Assembly (NCBI RefSeq): GCF_002863005.1
Contig: NZ_PKDG01000019.1
Coordinates: forward strand, 62,001 to 126,000
Length of the DNA: 64,000 nucleotides
Direction of reading: 5' to 3'
DNA from: Pseudoxanthomonas sp.
Lineage (GTDB): Bacteria > Pseudomonadota > Gammaproteobacteria > Xanthomonadales > Xanthomonadaceae
The translations under genes were made by a program, and so were the position numbers. The notes under the pieces were generated by a model. It worked only from the letters and a program-made list of their open reading frames with translations, did no database searches and had not been told where the DNA came from. The stretch's first letter is position 1, and each line of letters opens with the position of its first letter. Positions 10,303 to 20,774 of this stretch are shown here, one piece after another.

Positions 10303-10765
10303 GCGCCCGGCGTTCCTCTCTGTTGCGGCGTCACCGGCCGGTGCATGGAGGCGCGGCGTCGACTGCGGAGGGGGAAACCGCATGCGCGCCCCACGCCCGG
10401 TCCTCTGCCCCGCTGTCGCGGCTTCAAAGGCGCGGGCGCACGGCCGTCCATCAAAAGCGGCGCCCGGTGCGGCGGACCCCGGAGATCCCTCGCGACCCGC
10501 AACCCCGTGTCGATGTTGCGCGCGGGCGCGTTATCGCTATTACGTTCCGGGGCGTCCAAAAAATGCGCCTGAGGGGGGGCAAAACTACACGGCATTTTGT
10601 GATCTATTTCGCATTATTACTTGAGTGTTGCGTAACCTAATTCCAACATTTGATTAACCTGCTATTAAGGCCCGTGGCTGGCCTGAAGGGCGCGCCGCAC
10701 ATTCTCGGAGAGGGCGGGCCCGTCCGGACGCTCATGTGAATCAACCTGCAGCAGGGAGTCGCACA
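10303..10765 (+). promoter_or_regulatory. 463-bp intergenic region with AT-rich upstream zone of the TonB receptor gene
   Basis: No convincing gene lies here. The first 240 bp are GC-rich. Between about 10555 and 10675 the sequence becomes strikingly AT-rich for this genome (GCATTTTGTGATCTATTTCG, TTTGATTAACCTGCTATTAA), which probably marks the promoter and regulator-binding region of the receptor gene. An AGGGAG ribosome site at 10753-10758 precedes the GTG at 10766. I could not fix the -35/-10 elements with confidence. Confidence 0.5.
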
Positions 10766-13700
10766 GTGTCCAAGCGTACGTTCAATCGAACACTCAAACG
10801 CAGCGCCCTTACCCTGGCGCTCGGCGTCTGCTTCAACACGTCCGTCTACGCCCAGTCCAATACCTCCGGCGCGGTCTTCGGCCAGGCATCGGCGGGCGAG
10901 AAGGTCCTGGTCCAGAACCCGGCCACCGGCTTCAGCCGTGAAATCGCGATCGGCGCCGACGGTAGCTACCGCGTATCCGCGCTCTCGCCCGGCACGTACC
11001 GCGTGACGCTTCAGCGGGCCGACGGTACGACGACGACGCGCGAAGTCGCGGTCAACGTCGGTACCGGTACGGCCGTCAATTTCGCAGCGGAAAGTTCCGG
11101 CAGTGGTGCCACAACGCTCGGCACGGTGACCGTCACCGGGTCGCAGTTGGTCAACCCGATCGACGTCTCGTCGGTCGAGTCCACCACCATCCTGACGTCC
11201 GAGCAGCTGGCCCGCATCCCCGTGCCGCGCGATACCACCTCGGTGGCCCTGCTGGCGCCGGGCACGGTGCGTGGCGATGGCGCCTTCGGCAACCTTGCCT
11301 CGTTCGGTGGCTCCTCCGTCGCCGAGAACCAGTACTACATCAACGGCTTCAACATCACCAATTCGTTCCGGAGCCTGAACTTCTCGAAGGTGCCTTTCGA
11401 GGCGATCGCCGAGCAGCAGATCAAGACCGGTGGCTACGGCGCCGAGTTCGGCCGTTCGCTGGGCGGCGTGGTGAACCAGATCACCAAGCGCGGTACCAAC
11501 GAGTTCAAGGCCGGTGCCAATGTGTTCTGGTCGCCGAAATCGCTGCGTTCGGACGTGGAGGACTACAAGTACTCCAACCCGTTGGTCCCGGGCGACTACG
11601 GCAACGTCGCCGAGAACAACAGCAACGATACGCAGGAAGAGCTGATCGGGGCCGTGTGGGCAGGTGGTGCGCTGATCAAGGACACGCTGTTCGCCTACGG
11701 CCTGTTGTCCTACGGCAGGACCGACACCGATGCCTGGGGCAACATTGATGCGGTCACGAACCGCAACGGGTCGATCAAGAATCCGACCTGGCTTGCAAAG
11801 TTCGACTGGAACATCAACGACAGCAACAAGCTGGAGCTGACCGCGTTCTCCGACAAGCAGGAAACCGAGACGCGGGTCTACAACAACACCCCGGGCGAAG
11901 TGGACCGCACCACCTATGTTGGCACGGTGTTCGACGAGCAGGGCGGCAACAACTACGTACTGAAGTACACCGGTTATCTCACCGACGCCTTCACCCTGAC
12001 CGCGCTGTATGGCCACGGCGAATTCAAGCGCGCGCAGCATCTCCGTAATCCGGACGGTTCGACCGTCAGCTACAACGGCGATATCACCACGGCATACACG
12101 ACCGACATCAACGGGACGACCGCGCTCGGCGGCTGCCCGGCGATCATCGACGTGCGTCCGGGCTATCGCAAACTGATCACCGGCGCCTACGGCAGCCTTT
12201 GCCATCTGACCGACGGCGCGTTGCTGCAGGCATCCAACAACAAGGATACCCGCGACCAGTACCGCATCGACGCGGAGTGGATCCTCGGCTCGCACCAGTT
12301 GCGCTTCGGCGTGGACGTGGACAATTACGAGTCGGTGGCGGGCGAAGCCAACGTGGGTGGCTGGTTGTGGCGCTACTCGACGAACAACGGTCCCGACGGG
12401 CGCCCGAACACCGGCGACGAGTTCGACGTGGTCCGTCGCCAGACCACGGCGCGTGGCACCACCATCGAGGTGAAGCAGCGCGCCTACTACCTCGAAGATT
12501 CGTGGAGGATCACCGACAACTTCCTGGCGTACCTCGGCGCGCGCTGGGATACCTTCGAGAACCTGGGCTCCGACGGACGCGCCTTCGTCAAGATCGACAA
12601 CCAGTTCGGCCCCCGCCTGGGTTTCTCGTGGGATGCCAAGGGCGACTCCTCCCTGAAGATCTACGGTAATGCCGGTCGCTACGCACTGCCGTTGACGCCG
12701 AGCGTCGCAGTGCGCGGCTCCAGCGCCTCCATCTACCAGCGCTCCAACAACAACCGCTTCTCGGGCGTCGACCCGGTGACCGGTGCGCCGATCCTGATCA
12801 ACCCGCTGAATCCGCTGAACCTGATCAACGGCGAAGACGGCCAAGCGCACGATCCGAACACGATCGCCAGCAAGAACCTGGATCCGATGTACCAGGACGA
12901 GTTCATCCTCGGCTTCCAGACCACGCTGACCGACCACCTCAACTTCGGTGCGCGCGGCATCTACCGCAAGTTGAAGGCCGCCATCGACGACAACTGCGAC
13001 TACACCGCGATCACCGACCTGGCCGATGCCGACGGGCTCGACTACACCGTGCCGAACCCCGGCTTCCCGTATTGCCGCCTGTTCAACCCGGGCGAAGATG
13101 CGGTGCTGGTCACCGACCTGAACGGCGACGGCGTCTACACCACCTACACGGTGGAGGGCGACCGCCTCAGCCCGCCGGCCAAGCGTTCGTACAAGGCCCT
13201 GGAACTGTTCCTGGACGGCAGCTGGGACAAGTTCTTCTTCCAGGCCTCCTATACGCTCGGCTACAACAAGGGCAATACCGAAGGCGGCGTGAAGTCCGAC
13301 ATCGGCCAGGGCGACACCAACACCACGCAGGACTTCGACTACCGCGAGCTGACGGTCGATACCTACGGCTACCTGCCCAACGATCGGCGCCATGCGTTGA
13401 AGGTATTCGGCAACTACGACTTCAACGACGAGTGGTCGCTCGGTGCGAACCTCATCGTGCAGACGGGACGACCGATCAACTGCCTGGGTGTCCTGGATCT
13501 CAACCCCTTGGAGCCCGTGGGTCCGGTGACCAACTATTCGCCGCATCCTTATGGTTCGGGCTTCATGCGCTGCAGCAACTCGGAAAATGGCGCCTCTGAC
13601 GATTCCACGGTGAGCGCGGTTCCGCGTGGTACCGCCGGGCGCCTGCCCACGACCACCAGCCTGGACCTGAACCTCGCTTTCAGGCCGTCGTTCGCACCGG

Positions 13701-13870
13701 GCCTGCAGTTCAAGATGGACGTGTTCAACGTCTTCAATTCGCAGAAGGTGACGGCGGTGAGCGAAGTGGCGGAAGACTCGGCGACCGGCAATCCGCTGAG
13801 CACCTACCTGCTGCCACGCTCGTACCAGGCACCCCGTTCGGTCCGCTTCATGGTCCAGTACGACTTCTGA
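10766..13870 (+). CDS. Oar-like TonB-dependent outer membrane receptor with N-terminal carboxypeptidase-regulatory-like domain
   Basis: This is an active-transport outer membrane protein of 1034 aa. The N-terminal signal (KRSALTLALGVCFNTSVYAQ) is followed by a carboxypeptidase regulatory-like beta-sandwich (GAVFGQASAGEKVLVQNPAT, about residues 28-105). A plug domain follows, with the Oar hallmark GGYGAEFGRSLGGVVNQITK, and then a large barrel ending in Phe (RFMVQYDF). GTG 10766 is preferred because AGGGAG lies 8 bp upstream; an in-frame GTG at 10736 has no ribosome site. The substrate is unknown; Oar relatives handle peptides or large molecules. A strong terminator follows, so it is probably monocistronic, with two sulfotransferase genes next. 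Confidence 0.92.
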   Translation: MSKRTFNRTLKRSALTLALGVCFNTSVYAQSNTSGAVFGQASAGEKVLVQNPATGFSREIAIGADGSYRVSALSPGTYRVTLQRADGTTTTREVAVNVGTGTAVNFAAESSGSGATTLGTVTVTGSQLVNPIDVSSVESTTILTSEQLARIPVPRDTTSVALLAPGTVRGDGAFGNLASFGGSSVAENQYYINGFNITNSFRSLNFSKVPFEAIAEQQIKTGGYGAEFGRSLGGVVNQITKRGTNEFKAGANVFWSPKSLRSDVEDYKYSNPLVPGDYGNVAENNSNDTQEELIGAVWAGGALIKDTLFAYGLLSYGRTDTDAWGNIDAVTNRNGSIKNPTWLAKFDWNINDSNKLELTAFSDKQETETRVYNNTPGEVDRTTYVGTVFDEQGGNNYVLKYTGYLTDAFTLTALYGHGEFKRAQHLRNPDGSTVSYNGDITTAYTTDINGTTALGGCPAIIDVRPGYRKLITGAYGSLCHLTDGALLQASNNKDTRDQYRIDAEWILGSHQLRFGVDVDNYESVAGEANVGGWLWRYSTNNGPDGRPNTGDEFDVVRRQTTARGTTIEVKQRAYYLEDSWRITDNFLAYLGARWDTFENLGSDGRAFVKIDNQFGPRLGFSWDAKGDSSLKIYGNAGRYALPLTPSVAVRGSSASIYQRSNNNRFSGVDPVTGAPILINPLNPLNLINGEDGQAHDPNTIASKNLDPMYQDEFILGFQTTLTDHLNFGARGIYRKLKAAIDDNCDYTAITDLADADGLDYTVPNPGFPYCRLFNPGEDAVLVTDLNGDGVYTTYTVEGDRLSPPAKRSYKALELFLDGSWDKFFFQASYTLGYNKGNTEGGVKSDIGQGDTNTTQDFDYRELTVDTYGYLPNDRRHALKVFGNYDFNDEWSLGANLIVQTGRPINCLGVLDLNPLEPVGPVTNYSPHPYGSGFMRCSNSENGASDDSTVSAVPRGTAGRLPTTTSLDLNLAFRPSFAPGLQFKMDVFNVFNSQKVTAVSEVAEDSATGNPLSTYLLPRSYQAPRSVRFMVQYDF

Positions 13871-13915
13871 TCCCGCATCTGTTCGAACAAGAACAACGCT
13901 CCATGCTCTCTTCTC

Positions 13916-13940
13916 GGCCGCCTTCGGGCGGCCTTTTCTT
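13916..13940 (+). terminator. Rho-independent terminator after the TonB receptor gene
   Basis: A perfect 7-bp stem GGCCGCC/GGCGGCC with a TTCG tetraloop (13916-13933) is followed directly by TTTTCTT. It lies 46 bp past the receptor stop and 58 bp before the next gene. Confidence 0.93.
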
Positions 13941-13997
13941 GTGCGCCGCGGCCTGCGTTGATCGTGTTGCGGATATGCTTGAACCAACTCCCTCACG

Positions 13998-15593
13998 ATG
14001 GCGACCATGAACGGAGCGCTGCAGCGCCACTGGAACGAGGCGAACCACCACGAGGCCGCCAGGAACCCATCCGCGGCCCGCGCCTGTTACGAGGCCATGC
14101 TGGCGATAGCGCCCGATCTGGTGGCGCCACACCTTCGCCTTTCGCGGCTTGCGCAGGTCGCCGATCGTTATGTCGATTCGCGCCTGCACGCACTGCAGGC
14201 CGCGCGGATATGCGCCCGGATCCAGGACACCAAGTCGGTCGGCTTCGTCAGCCTGCGCCTGCTCGCCTTTGCCGAAGATGCGGAAATCGTCGGGCTCATC
14301 CGGTCCATGCCGTGGTCCGACGAAGAAGTCCTGCGTCAGGCGGCGGTGCTCGCCCAGCATCTCTGGCTGGTGGATCGGCACGACCTCGCACTCGAGTTCC
14401 TGACGCATGTCGCCAGCCGTGTGCGGCCCGATCCGCTCCTCTGCTACACCCGCGCCAACGTACTCAGGTCGCTGGGCAGGCTGGACGAAGCCACCGACTA
14501 TTACGAATACGCACTGCGCCTGGATCCGGACAACGCCTATGTGCACCGGACCCTCGCGTTCCACCAGGTCGCGAAGCCAGCCGGTAGCCGAGCGCCGAGG
14601 ATCGAAGCGGCCTACGGGCAACATGCGGATGGATCGCCCGAACGTGCACAGCTGCGCTATGCGCTGTTCAAGGAACTGGACGATGCCGGTCACACGGCGG
14701 CTGCCTGGGACGCGTTGCGGGAGGGAGCTGCCATGGTGCGCAGCACGCTGCGGCACGATCCGGCAGAGGAGGAGCGGGCGTTCGAGCGTCTGATGCAGTC
14801 CTCTCCCTGGGCGATGCCGGTACGCGTCGATCAGGCGCCATCCGGACCCGTGCCGATCTTCATCGTCGGCCTGCCGCGTACCGGCACGACCGTGCTGGAC
14901 CGGGTGCTGGGCAATCATCCCGAGGTCGTTTCGCTGGGCGAGCGCAACGACCTGGAGGCGGCGATAAGCGAGGTGTCCGACCATTTCTACCCGGGCGGAC
15001 TGAGGGAGTCGCGGTGGGAGAAGCTCGCGGGGATCGATCCGCTCACCGTCGGCGTACGGTACAGGGAGCGCCTGGCGCCGATGATCGGGAGGAGTCGCTG
15101 CTTCATCGACAAGAACCCCCGGAACTTCTTCAATGTGGGTCTGATACTGCGGGCGCTCCCGCAGGCACGCATCCTCTGCGTGCGCCGCGATCCGATGGAC
15201 GCCTGCTTCTCGAACCTGAAGGAGCTGTTCGAGGGCGGCGCGTATCCCTACAGCTACGCATTCGAAGACCTGGCTGCGCACCATCGCGGTTTCGACAGGC
15301 TGCTGGCGCACTGGATGGCCGAGGCGCGGGGTGCGATGCACGTGGTGGATTACGAGGCGCTGGTGCGGAGCGGCGAGGACACCCTGCGCGGCATTCTCGC
15401 GTTCTGCGGCCTGGCGCCCGCCCATAACATGCTGGACATCACCGCCAATGCGGCGCCCGTGTCCACCGCCAGCAGTTCGCAAGTCCGTTCGCCCATCCAC
15501 GATCGCGGAATAGGGGCATGGCGGCGTTACGCCGTCCCGCTGGAGCCCCTGCGCCGGATGCTGGACGCGCAGGGGAACGGGCATGACCGCTGA
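13998..15593 (+). CDS. TPR-repeat sulfotransferase family protein (first of tandem pair)
   Basis: The predicted PAPS-dependent sulfotransferase has an N-terminal helical TPR region (about residues 1-270, for example NVLRSLGRLDEATDYYEYALRLDP). The PAPS 5'-phosphate loop FIVGLPRTGTT is at residues 288-298, and the 3'-phosphate motif RDPMDACFSNL starts at R397. Length is 531 aa. There is no signal peptide, so it is probably cytosolic. The acceptor is unknown; TPRs suggest a protein or peptide partner. The start at 13998 has another Met three codons later. The stop overlaps the next gene by 11 bp, so the two are certainly co-translated. Confidence 0.88.
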   Translation: MATMNGALQRHWNEANHHEAARNPSAARACYEAMLAIAPDLVAPHLRLSRLAQVADRYVDSRLHALQAARICARIQDTKSVGFVSLRLLAFAEDAEIVGLIRSMPWSDEEVLRQAAVLAQHLWLVDRHDLALEFLTHVASRVRPDPLLCYTRANVLRSLGRLDEATDYYEYALRLDPDNAYVHRTLAFHQVAKPAGSRAPRIEAAYGQHADGSPERAQLRYALFKELDDAGHTAAAWDALREGAAMVRSTLRHDPAEEERAFERLMQSSPWAMPVRVDQAPSGPVPIFIVGLPRTGTTVLDRVLGNHPEVVSLGERNDLEAAISEVSDHFYPGGLRESRWEKLAGIDPLTVGVRYRERLAPMIGRSRCFIDKNPRNFFNVGLILRALPQARILCVRRDPMDACFSNLKELFEGGAYPYSYAFEDLAAHHRGFDRLLAHWMAEARGAMHVVDYEALVRSGEDTLRGILAFCGLAPAHNMLDITANAAPVSTASSSQVRSPIHDRGIGAWRRYAVPLEPLRRMLDAQGNGHDR

Positions 15594-17154
15594 GCCGATG
15601 TCCGGACGCGTGGCTGCGCTGATGCAACGCGCCCGGGCGCATGCCGTGGCCAAGGATTTCGACGCGGCGACCGAAGAGTACCGGCGCGCACTCGCCCTGT
15701 CGCCCGGCGATCCCGACATCCTCTTGCAGTTGTCCTACATGGCGTCCCTCGCAGGCCGTTACCGGGCCGCGCACGGTCATGCGTTGCAGGCCAGCCAGCA
15801 CGACACGCAGCGGGTCGAGGTCGTGAAGGAGCTGCTTGCACGGTTGCGTACCTTCAATGAAATCCCGGCCATGCTGGCGTGCATCGAGCGCATGTTGCCG
15901 ATGTCCCGCATTCCGATCCCTTCGTTGATCACCATTGCGGCACAGCTGACCTACGCGGGGTTGCCGCAGCGGGCGATCATGTTCCTGGATGAAGCCCGGC
16001 GCGCGGACCCGGACTATCCGCCGACCTTGTTGTCGCGGGCCCATGTGCTGATGTTCCTCGGTCGATTCGACGAGGCGGCGGAAGATGCCTCCCGTGCGCT
16101 CGCGCGCGCGCCGCAGATCGCGCAGGGCTACTGGCTCCTGTCACAGGTCCGCAGGCAGCACGCGGGCGAGGCCCACCTGGCCCGGATCAGGGCGCAGCTG
16201 AAGGTGCCGCAACGGACCGCGCAGGATCGCGCGTTGCTCGCCTTCGCGCTGCACAAGGAACTGGACGGTCTTGGGCGCTACGAGGAGGCCTGGCATGCGC
16301 TGCAGGAAGGATGCGCCAGCAAGCGTTCCTCGCTGCGCTACGACGCGGCGCAGACGGCGTTGCTTTTCGAGCGGCTGCTGCGTTTCGAACGACGCGGTTC
16401 CCCCGTGCAGGCGGGGTCCGGCACCCCTGCGGTGCCGGTATTCATCGTGGGCATGCATCGGTCGGGCACGACGCTGATCGAGCACCTGCTCGACGGGCAT
16501 TCCGACGTGTGCGGACTGGGCGAGCTCTACGACTTCACCAGCGCCATGCGCTACGGCACCGATCATCATTGCGCGGGCGTGATCGATCCGGAGATCGTCG
16601 CAAGGGCCGCTTCCGTCGACTTCGACATGGTCGGCCGCCGTTACCTGGAAGGCATCGGCTGGCGCTTGTCCGGCGAGGGCCATTTCACCGACAAGCTTCC
16701 TTCGAACTTCCTCAACCTGGGCTTCATCTGCGAGGCCCTGCCGCAGGCGAAGATCCTGCACATGGTGCGCGACCCGATGGAGACCGGCTTCTCCAATCTG
16801 CGCGAACTGTTCTCCGACGCCAATCCCTACAGCTACGACCAGCGCGAACTGGCCGATTTCCACGCACACTACCGCACGTTGATGGCCCACTGGCATGCCC
16901 GCTATCCCGGGCGGATCATGGACGTGGACTACGCGCAGCTGACGCGCGAGCCGGAACAGGTGGTCCGCCGGGTCTGCGACTTCATCGGCCTCGTCTTCGA
17001 GCTGCAGATGCTGGGGATGCAGTCGCGCTCGCGGGGTGTCGTCACGGCCAGCGCCGTGCAGGTCCGCACCGCGATCCATGTGCGGGAAGTGCCGAAATGG
17101 CGCGCGTACGAGCGGTACCTTGCACCGTTGCGGGAGCGCCTCGGCAGCGACTGA
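15583..17154 (+). CDS. TPR-repeat sulfotransferase family protein (second of tandem pair)
   Basis: A paralogue of the preceding gene with the same layout: TPR helices (AKDFDAATEEYRRALALSPGD, then LVLMFLGRFDEAAEDASRAL-type units), the PAPS loop FIVGMHRSGTT at residues 287-297, and RDPMETGFSNL starting at R396. Length is 523 aa. Both copies keep the NPYSYxxxxLAxFHxHYRxLMAHW block after the PAPS 3' site. Retention of intact active sites in both copies suggests distinct acceptors or a heteromer rather than decay of one copy. A small hairpin (17160-17178) separates it from the convergent GGDEF gene. Confidence 0.88.
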   Translation: MTAEPMSGRVAALMQRARAHAVAKDFDAATEEYRRALALSPGDPDILLQLSYMASLAGRYRAAHGHALQASQHDTQRVEVVKELLARLRTFNEIPAMLACIERMLPMSRIPIPSLITIAAQLTYAGLPQRAIMFLDEARRADPDYPPTLLSRAHVLMFLGRFDEAAEDASRALARAPQIAQGYWLLSQVRRQHAGEAHLARIRAQLKVPQRTAQDRALLAFALHKELDGLGRYEEAWHALQEGCASKRSSLRYDAAQTALLFERLLRFERRGSPVQAGSGTPAVPVFIVGMHRSGTTLIEHLLDGHSDVCGLGELYDFTSAMRYGTDHHCAGVIDPEIVARAASVDFDMVGRRYLEGIGWRLSGEGHFTDKLPSNFLNLGFICEALPQAKILHMVRDPMETGFSNLRELFSDANPYSYDQRELADFHAHYRTLMAHWHARYPGRIMDVDYAQLTREPEQVVRRVCDFIGLVFELQMLGMQSRSRGVVTASAVQVRTAIHVREVPKWRAYERYLAPLRERLGSD

Positions 17155-17189
17155 ACGATGATGCCGGCCTCCGGCATCACCGAGTCGAT

Positions 17190-18683
17190 TCAGGAGCCGA
17201 CGGCCCCCGCCGAGACGCGATTGCGCCCCTCGCGCTTGGCGCCATACAGTGCTTCGTCGGCAGCGCGCAGCAGATCGTCGACGTGGCGGAATTGTTCCAG
17301 CGCCCCTTGCGTGGCGAGGCCGGCGGAGAAGGTGATGTGCAGCGGCTGGCCGTTGACGTGCGCCATGGCCGCGCCGGAAACCTCGGACAGGATGCGTCGC
17401 ACCACGTGGGCGGCCGCGTCCTCATTGATGCCCGGCAGTACCACCAGGAATTCCTCGCCGCCGTAGCGGGCGACGATGTCGCTGCTGCGCACATGCCGCA
17501 TCAGCGACTTGGCGAAGTTGCGCAGCACCTCGTCGCCGACCAGATGGCCCCAGCGGTCGTTGACCTGTTTGAAGTCGTCCAGGTCGATGAAGGCGATCGA
17601 CAGCGGCCAGCCGTGGCGGGTGGCGGCGTCGAACTCCTTTTCCAGCACTTCTTCCAGCTGGCTGCGGTTGTAGGCGCCGGTCAGCGGATCGCGACGCACT
17701 TCCTCGGCCAGGCGGCGTGCGCGGTCTTCGTGCTCGTCGGCCTCCTTGCGCGCGCGCGCGGCTTCCTGGATCTCGCGCAGGTTGCGCACCACCAGCAACT
17801 CGCGCGCCTGGTCCAGCAGGGCCTGGATGCGGGCGGGGGGCGCAGGCGGAACGTCGAACATCGCGCAGACTTCGGGCAGGGCGGCGATCATGTCCTCGGT
17901 CAGCGTGAGGAACGCCGCATAGTCCAGCCCGAGGCGGGTGGCCGCCTGCAGCGCCGCGTGCCGATGGGCGGCCTCGGTGCGGGCTTCATCCGCGCCGGCC
18001 AGCCAGATGTCGGCGACATGGCCGGAGACGGCGACACACGCATTGAACGTGGTGTCGGAAGCGGGCCCCTCGCTTTCCATGATGGCCTCCCGCAGCAGTG
18101 CGGGCAGGTTCCACTGCCGCGCCAGCCAGCCACCGACAGCGGCGTGGTCGCAGCCCAGCCAGTCGCGTTCGGCGGCAAGCAGTGCCGCGTTGTCTTCGGT
18201 GCGTTCGACCAGCTGCGCGTAGTCGTCGCCCAGCACTTCCAGCAGGGCCAGCATGCCGATGTCCTGAAGCAGTCCGGCGAGCATCAGTTCCTCGGCCTTG
18301 CGCGTGCCGGCATGCTGGCCGAGCAGGCGACATGCCAGTGCGGCGATCACGCTGCGGCGCCAGACGCGCTCCTGCGCCACGGGATGGCTGCCACTGCCGC
18401 AGCGCGCGAGCGAGAAGCCCAGGGCCAGCGTGAGCGTCGCGTTGAGGCCGAGTACCGTCAGCGCCTGCGACAGGTTTTCCACGCGGCGTCGGCTGGCGTA
18501 GAGCGGGGAATTGGCGATGCGCAGCATGCGCGCGCTCAGGGCGGCGTCCAGGCCGATCGCATCGGCCGCGGTCGCCATCACCACCTCGGGGTCCTGCGCC
18601 AGTTCGAGGATGCGCAACGCCACGCCCGGCGGGCTGGGCAGGTTGCGGCAGTTCGACAACTGGGATTCGAGTTCGGGACGCAT
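17190..18683 (-). CDS. HDOD domain-GGDEF diguanylate cyclase
   Basis: This is a predicted cyclic-di-GMP synthase under control of an HDOD sensor domain. HDOD occupies about residues 15-215 (LSARMLRIANSPLYASRR, GLLQDIGMLALLEV). A linker helix rich in Arg/Glu (residues about 295-330) leads to GGDEF (DPLTGAYNRSQLEEVL, FIDLDDFKQVND). The active site is intact as GGEEF at 408-412. The inhibitory site RSSD at 399-402 sits exactly five residues before it, so product feedback is expected. Length is 497 aa from ATG 18683; the ribosome site is weak. No membrane segment is seen, so it is a cytosolic signalling protein. Confidence 0.92.
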   Translation of the reverse strand: MRPELESQLSNCRNLPSPPGVALRILELAQDPEVVMATAADAIGLDAALSARMLRIANSPLYASRRRVENLSQALTVLGLNATLTLALGFSLARCGSGSHPVAQERVWRRSVIAALACRLLGQHAGTRKAEELMLAGLLQDIGMLALLEVLGDDYAQLVERTEDNAALLAAERDWLGCDHAAVGGWLARQWNLPALLREAIMESEGPASDTTFNACVAVSGHVADIWLAGADEARTEAAHRHAALQAATRLGLDYAAFLTLTEDMIAALPEVCAMFDVPPAPPARIQALLDQARELLVVRNLREIQEAARARKEADEHEDRARRLAEEVRRDPLTGAYNRSQLEEVLEKEFDAATRHGWPLSIAFIDLDDFKQVNDRWGHLVGDEVLRNFAKSLMRHVRSSDIVARYGGEEFLVVLPGINEDAAAHVVRRILSEVSGAAMAHVNGQPLHITFSAGLATQGALEQFRHVDDLLRAADEALYGAKREGRNRVSAGAVGS

Positions 18684-18849
18684 CCGGGTGCGCACTACGC
18701 TGGAGGAAAGTGGCCGGCAGCATGCCAGCAAAGCGTGACGGGATGGCAGCTTTGTAGACAGTTTCGGCACGGCAGCGTCAAACTTTAGGCGCGCACGACG
18801 AAAGGCGGTGCGCACGCCGCCGCGTCGGGACGCGTTTCGCGGGCAACAA

Positions 18850-18875
18850 AAAAGCCGCGGTTTCCCGCGGCTTTT
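18850..18875 (-). terminator. Rho-independent terminator of rpsB-tsf
   Basis: On the minus strand, 24 bp after the tsf stop, a stem of AAGCCGCGG/CCGCGGCTT with a GAAA loop is extended by A-T pairs and followed by a T run. It is a typical strong terminator. Confidence 0.93.
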
Positions 18876-18898
18876 CCGGGTGAAGCGGAACGCGCGGC

Positions 18899-19777
<879 letters not shown>

Positions 19778-19805
19778 GGGATTACCTCTGTTTGGATTGG
19801 CAAAG

Positions 19806-19922
19806 CCCCTCTCCCGTCGGGAGAGGGGTTGGGGTGAGGGTCGGTGGAGTCGCGACGCATTGAACGCCAGCGTGCTTCCCGTACCCTCATCCGCCCTTCG
19901 GGCACCTTCTCCGGGGAGAAGG
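19806..19922. repeat. two-hairpin palindromic element between rpsB and tsf
   Basis: One end is a perfect 10-bp hairpin, CCCCTCTCCC/GGGAGAGGGG with a GTC loop (19806-19828), followed by a GGGTGAGGGT-like tail. The other end carries ACCCTCATCC and an 8-bp hairpin CCTTCTCC/GGAGAAGG (19905-19922). The tails GGTGAGGGT and ACCCTCATC are roughly inverted copies, so the whole unit can also fold on itself. This has the form of a dispersed intergenic repeat, here inserted inside a ribosomal operon. Confidence 0.8.
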
Positions 19923-19970
19923 AACAATAGGGGCCGCCGCGCAGCATGGCGCGGCGGCGTTGCAGCCGGA

Positions 19971-20774
19971 TTACTCGGCGGCGGCTTCGTCGGACTTCTT
20001 GCCGGCGGCCTTCTTGGCCGGGGCGCGACGGGCACCCTTGTCGTCGCCGCCTTCAGCGAACTCTTCCTCACGGACGGTCGCGGCGTTCGGCGACGCGGCC
20101 TTGCCTTCCAGCACGGCGTCGGCGGCGGCGCGGGCGTACAGCTGCACGGCGCGGATGGCGTCGTCGTTGCCGGGGATGGCGTAATCGACCAGGGCCGGGT
20201 CGTAGTTCGAGTCGACCACCGCGATCACCGGGATGCCGAGCTTCTTGGCTTCCTTGATGGCGATGTCTTCATGGCCGATGTCGATGACGAACAGGGCGTC
20301 CGGCAGGCGGTTCATTTCCTTGATGCCGCCCAGCGAGGCCAGCAGCTTCTCGCGCTCGCGGCGCAGGCCCAGCACTTCGTGCTTGACCAGCTTCTCGAAG
20401 GTGCCGTCGGTTTCGGCGGCTTCCAGTTCCTTCAGGCGGGCGACCGACTTCTTCACGGTGGCGAAGTTGGTCAGCGTGCCGCCCAGCCAGCGCTGGGTCA
20501 TGAACGGCATGCCGCAACGCTCGGCTTCTTCCTTCACCGCTTCGCGCGCGCTGCGCTTGGTGCCCAGGAACAGGATGGTGCCGCGCTTCTGCGCGACGCC
20601 CGAGATGAAGTTCATCGCGTCGTTGAACAGCGGAACGGTCTTCTCGAGGTTGATGATGTGGATCTTGCCGCGGGCACCGAAGATGTACGGCGCCATCTTG
20701 GGGTTCCAGTAGCGGGTCTGGTGGCCGAAATGGACGCCGGCTTCCAGCATCTGGCGCATGGTGACTTGGGGCAT
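19971..20774 (-). CDS. rpsB: 30S ribosomal protein S2
   Basis: S2 binds the head-body junction of the 30S subunit and recruits S1. The sequence starts [27 protein letters not shown] and contains the signature block [26 protein letters not shown]. Length is 267 aa, with an Ala/Lys-rich tail ([21 protein letters not shown]) longer than in E. coli. ATG 20774 follows a GGAGT ribosome site. Confidence 0.97.
   Translation of the reverse strand: MPQVTMRQMLEAGVHFGHQTRYWNPKMAPYIFGARGKIHIINLEKTVPLFNDAMNFISGVAQKRGTILFLGTKRSAREAVKEEAERCGMPFMTQRWLGGTLTNFATVKKSVARLKELEAAETDGTFEKLVKHEVLGLRREREKLLASLGGIKEMNRLPDALFVIDIGHEDIAIKEAKKLGIPVIAVVDSNYDPALVDYAIPGNDDAIRAVQLYARAAADAVLEGKAASPNAATVREEEFAEGGDDKGARRAPAKKAAGKKSDEAAAE

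Noticed and set aside
10637-14008. A 1123-codon open frame on the minus strand across the TonB receptor gene
   Set aside because: It is an antisense reading of a high-GC gene. The product is low-complexity V/R/A/G/D-rich with no recognisable domain, while the plus strand encodes a full receptor with signal peptide and barrel.
17159-17178. Hairpin between the second sulfotransferase and the GGDEF gene as a terminator
   Set aside because: The stem (GATGCCGG/CCGGCATC) has no T run on either strand. It may stop convergent transcripts but the support is too weak to list.
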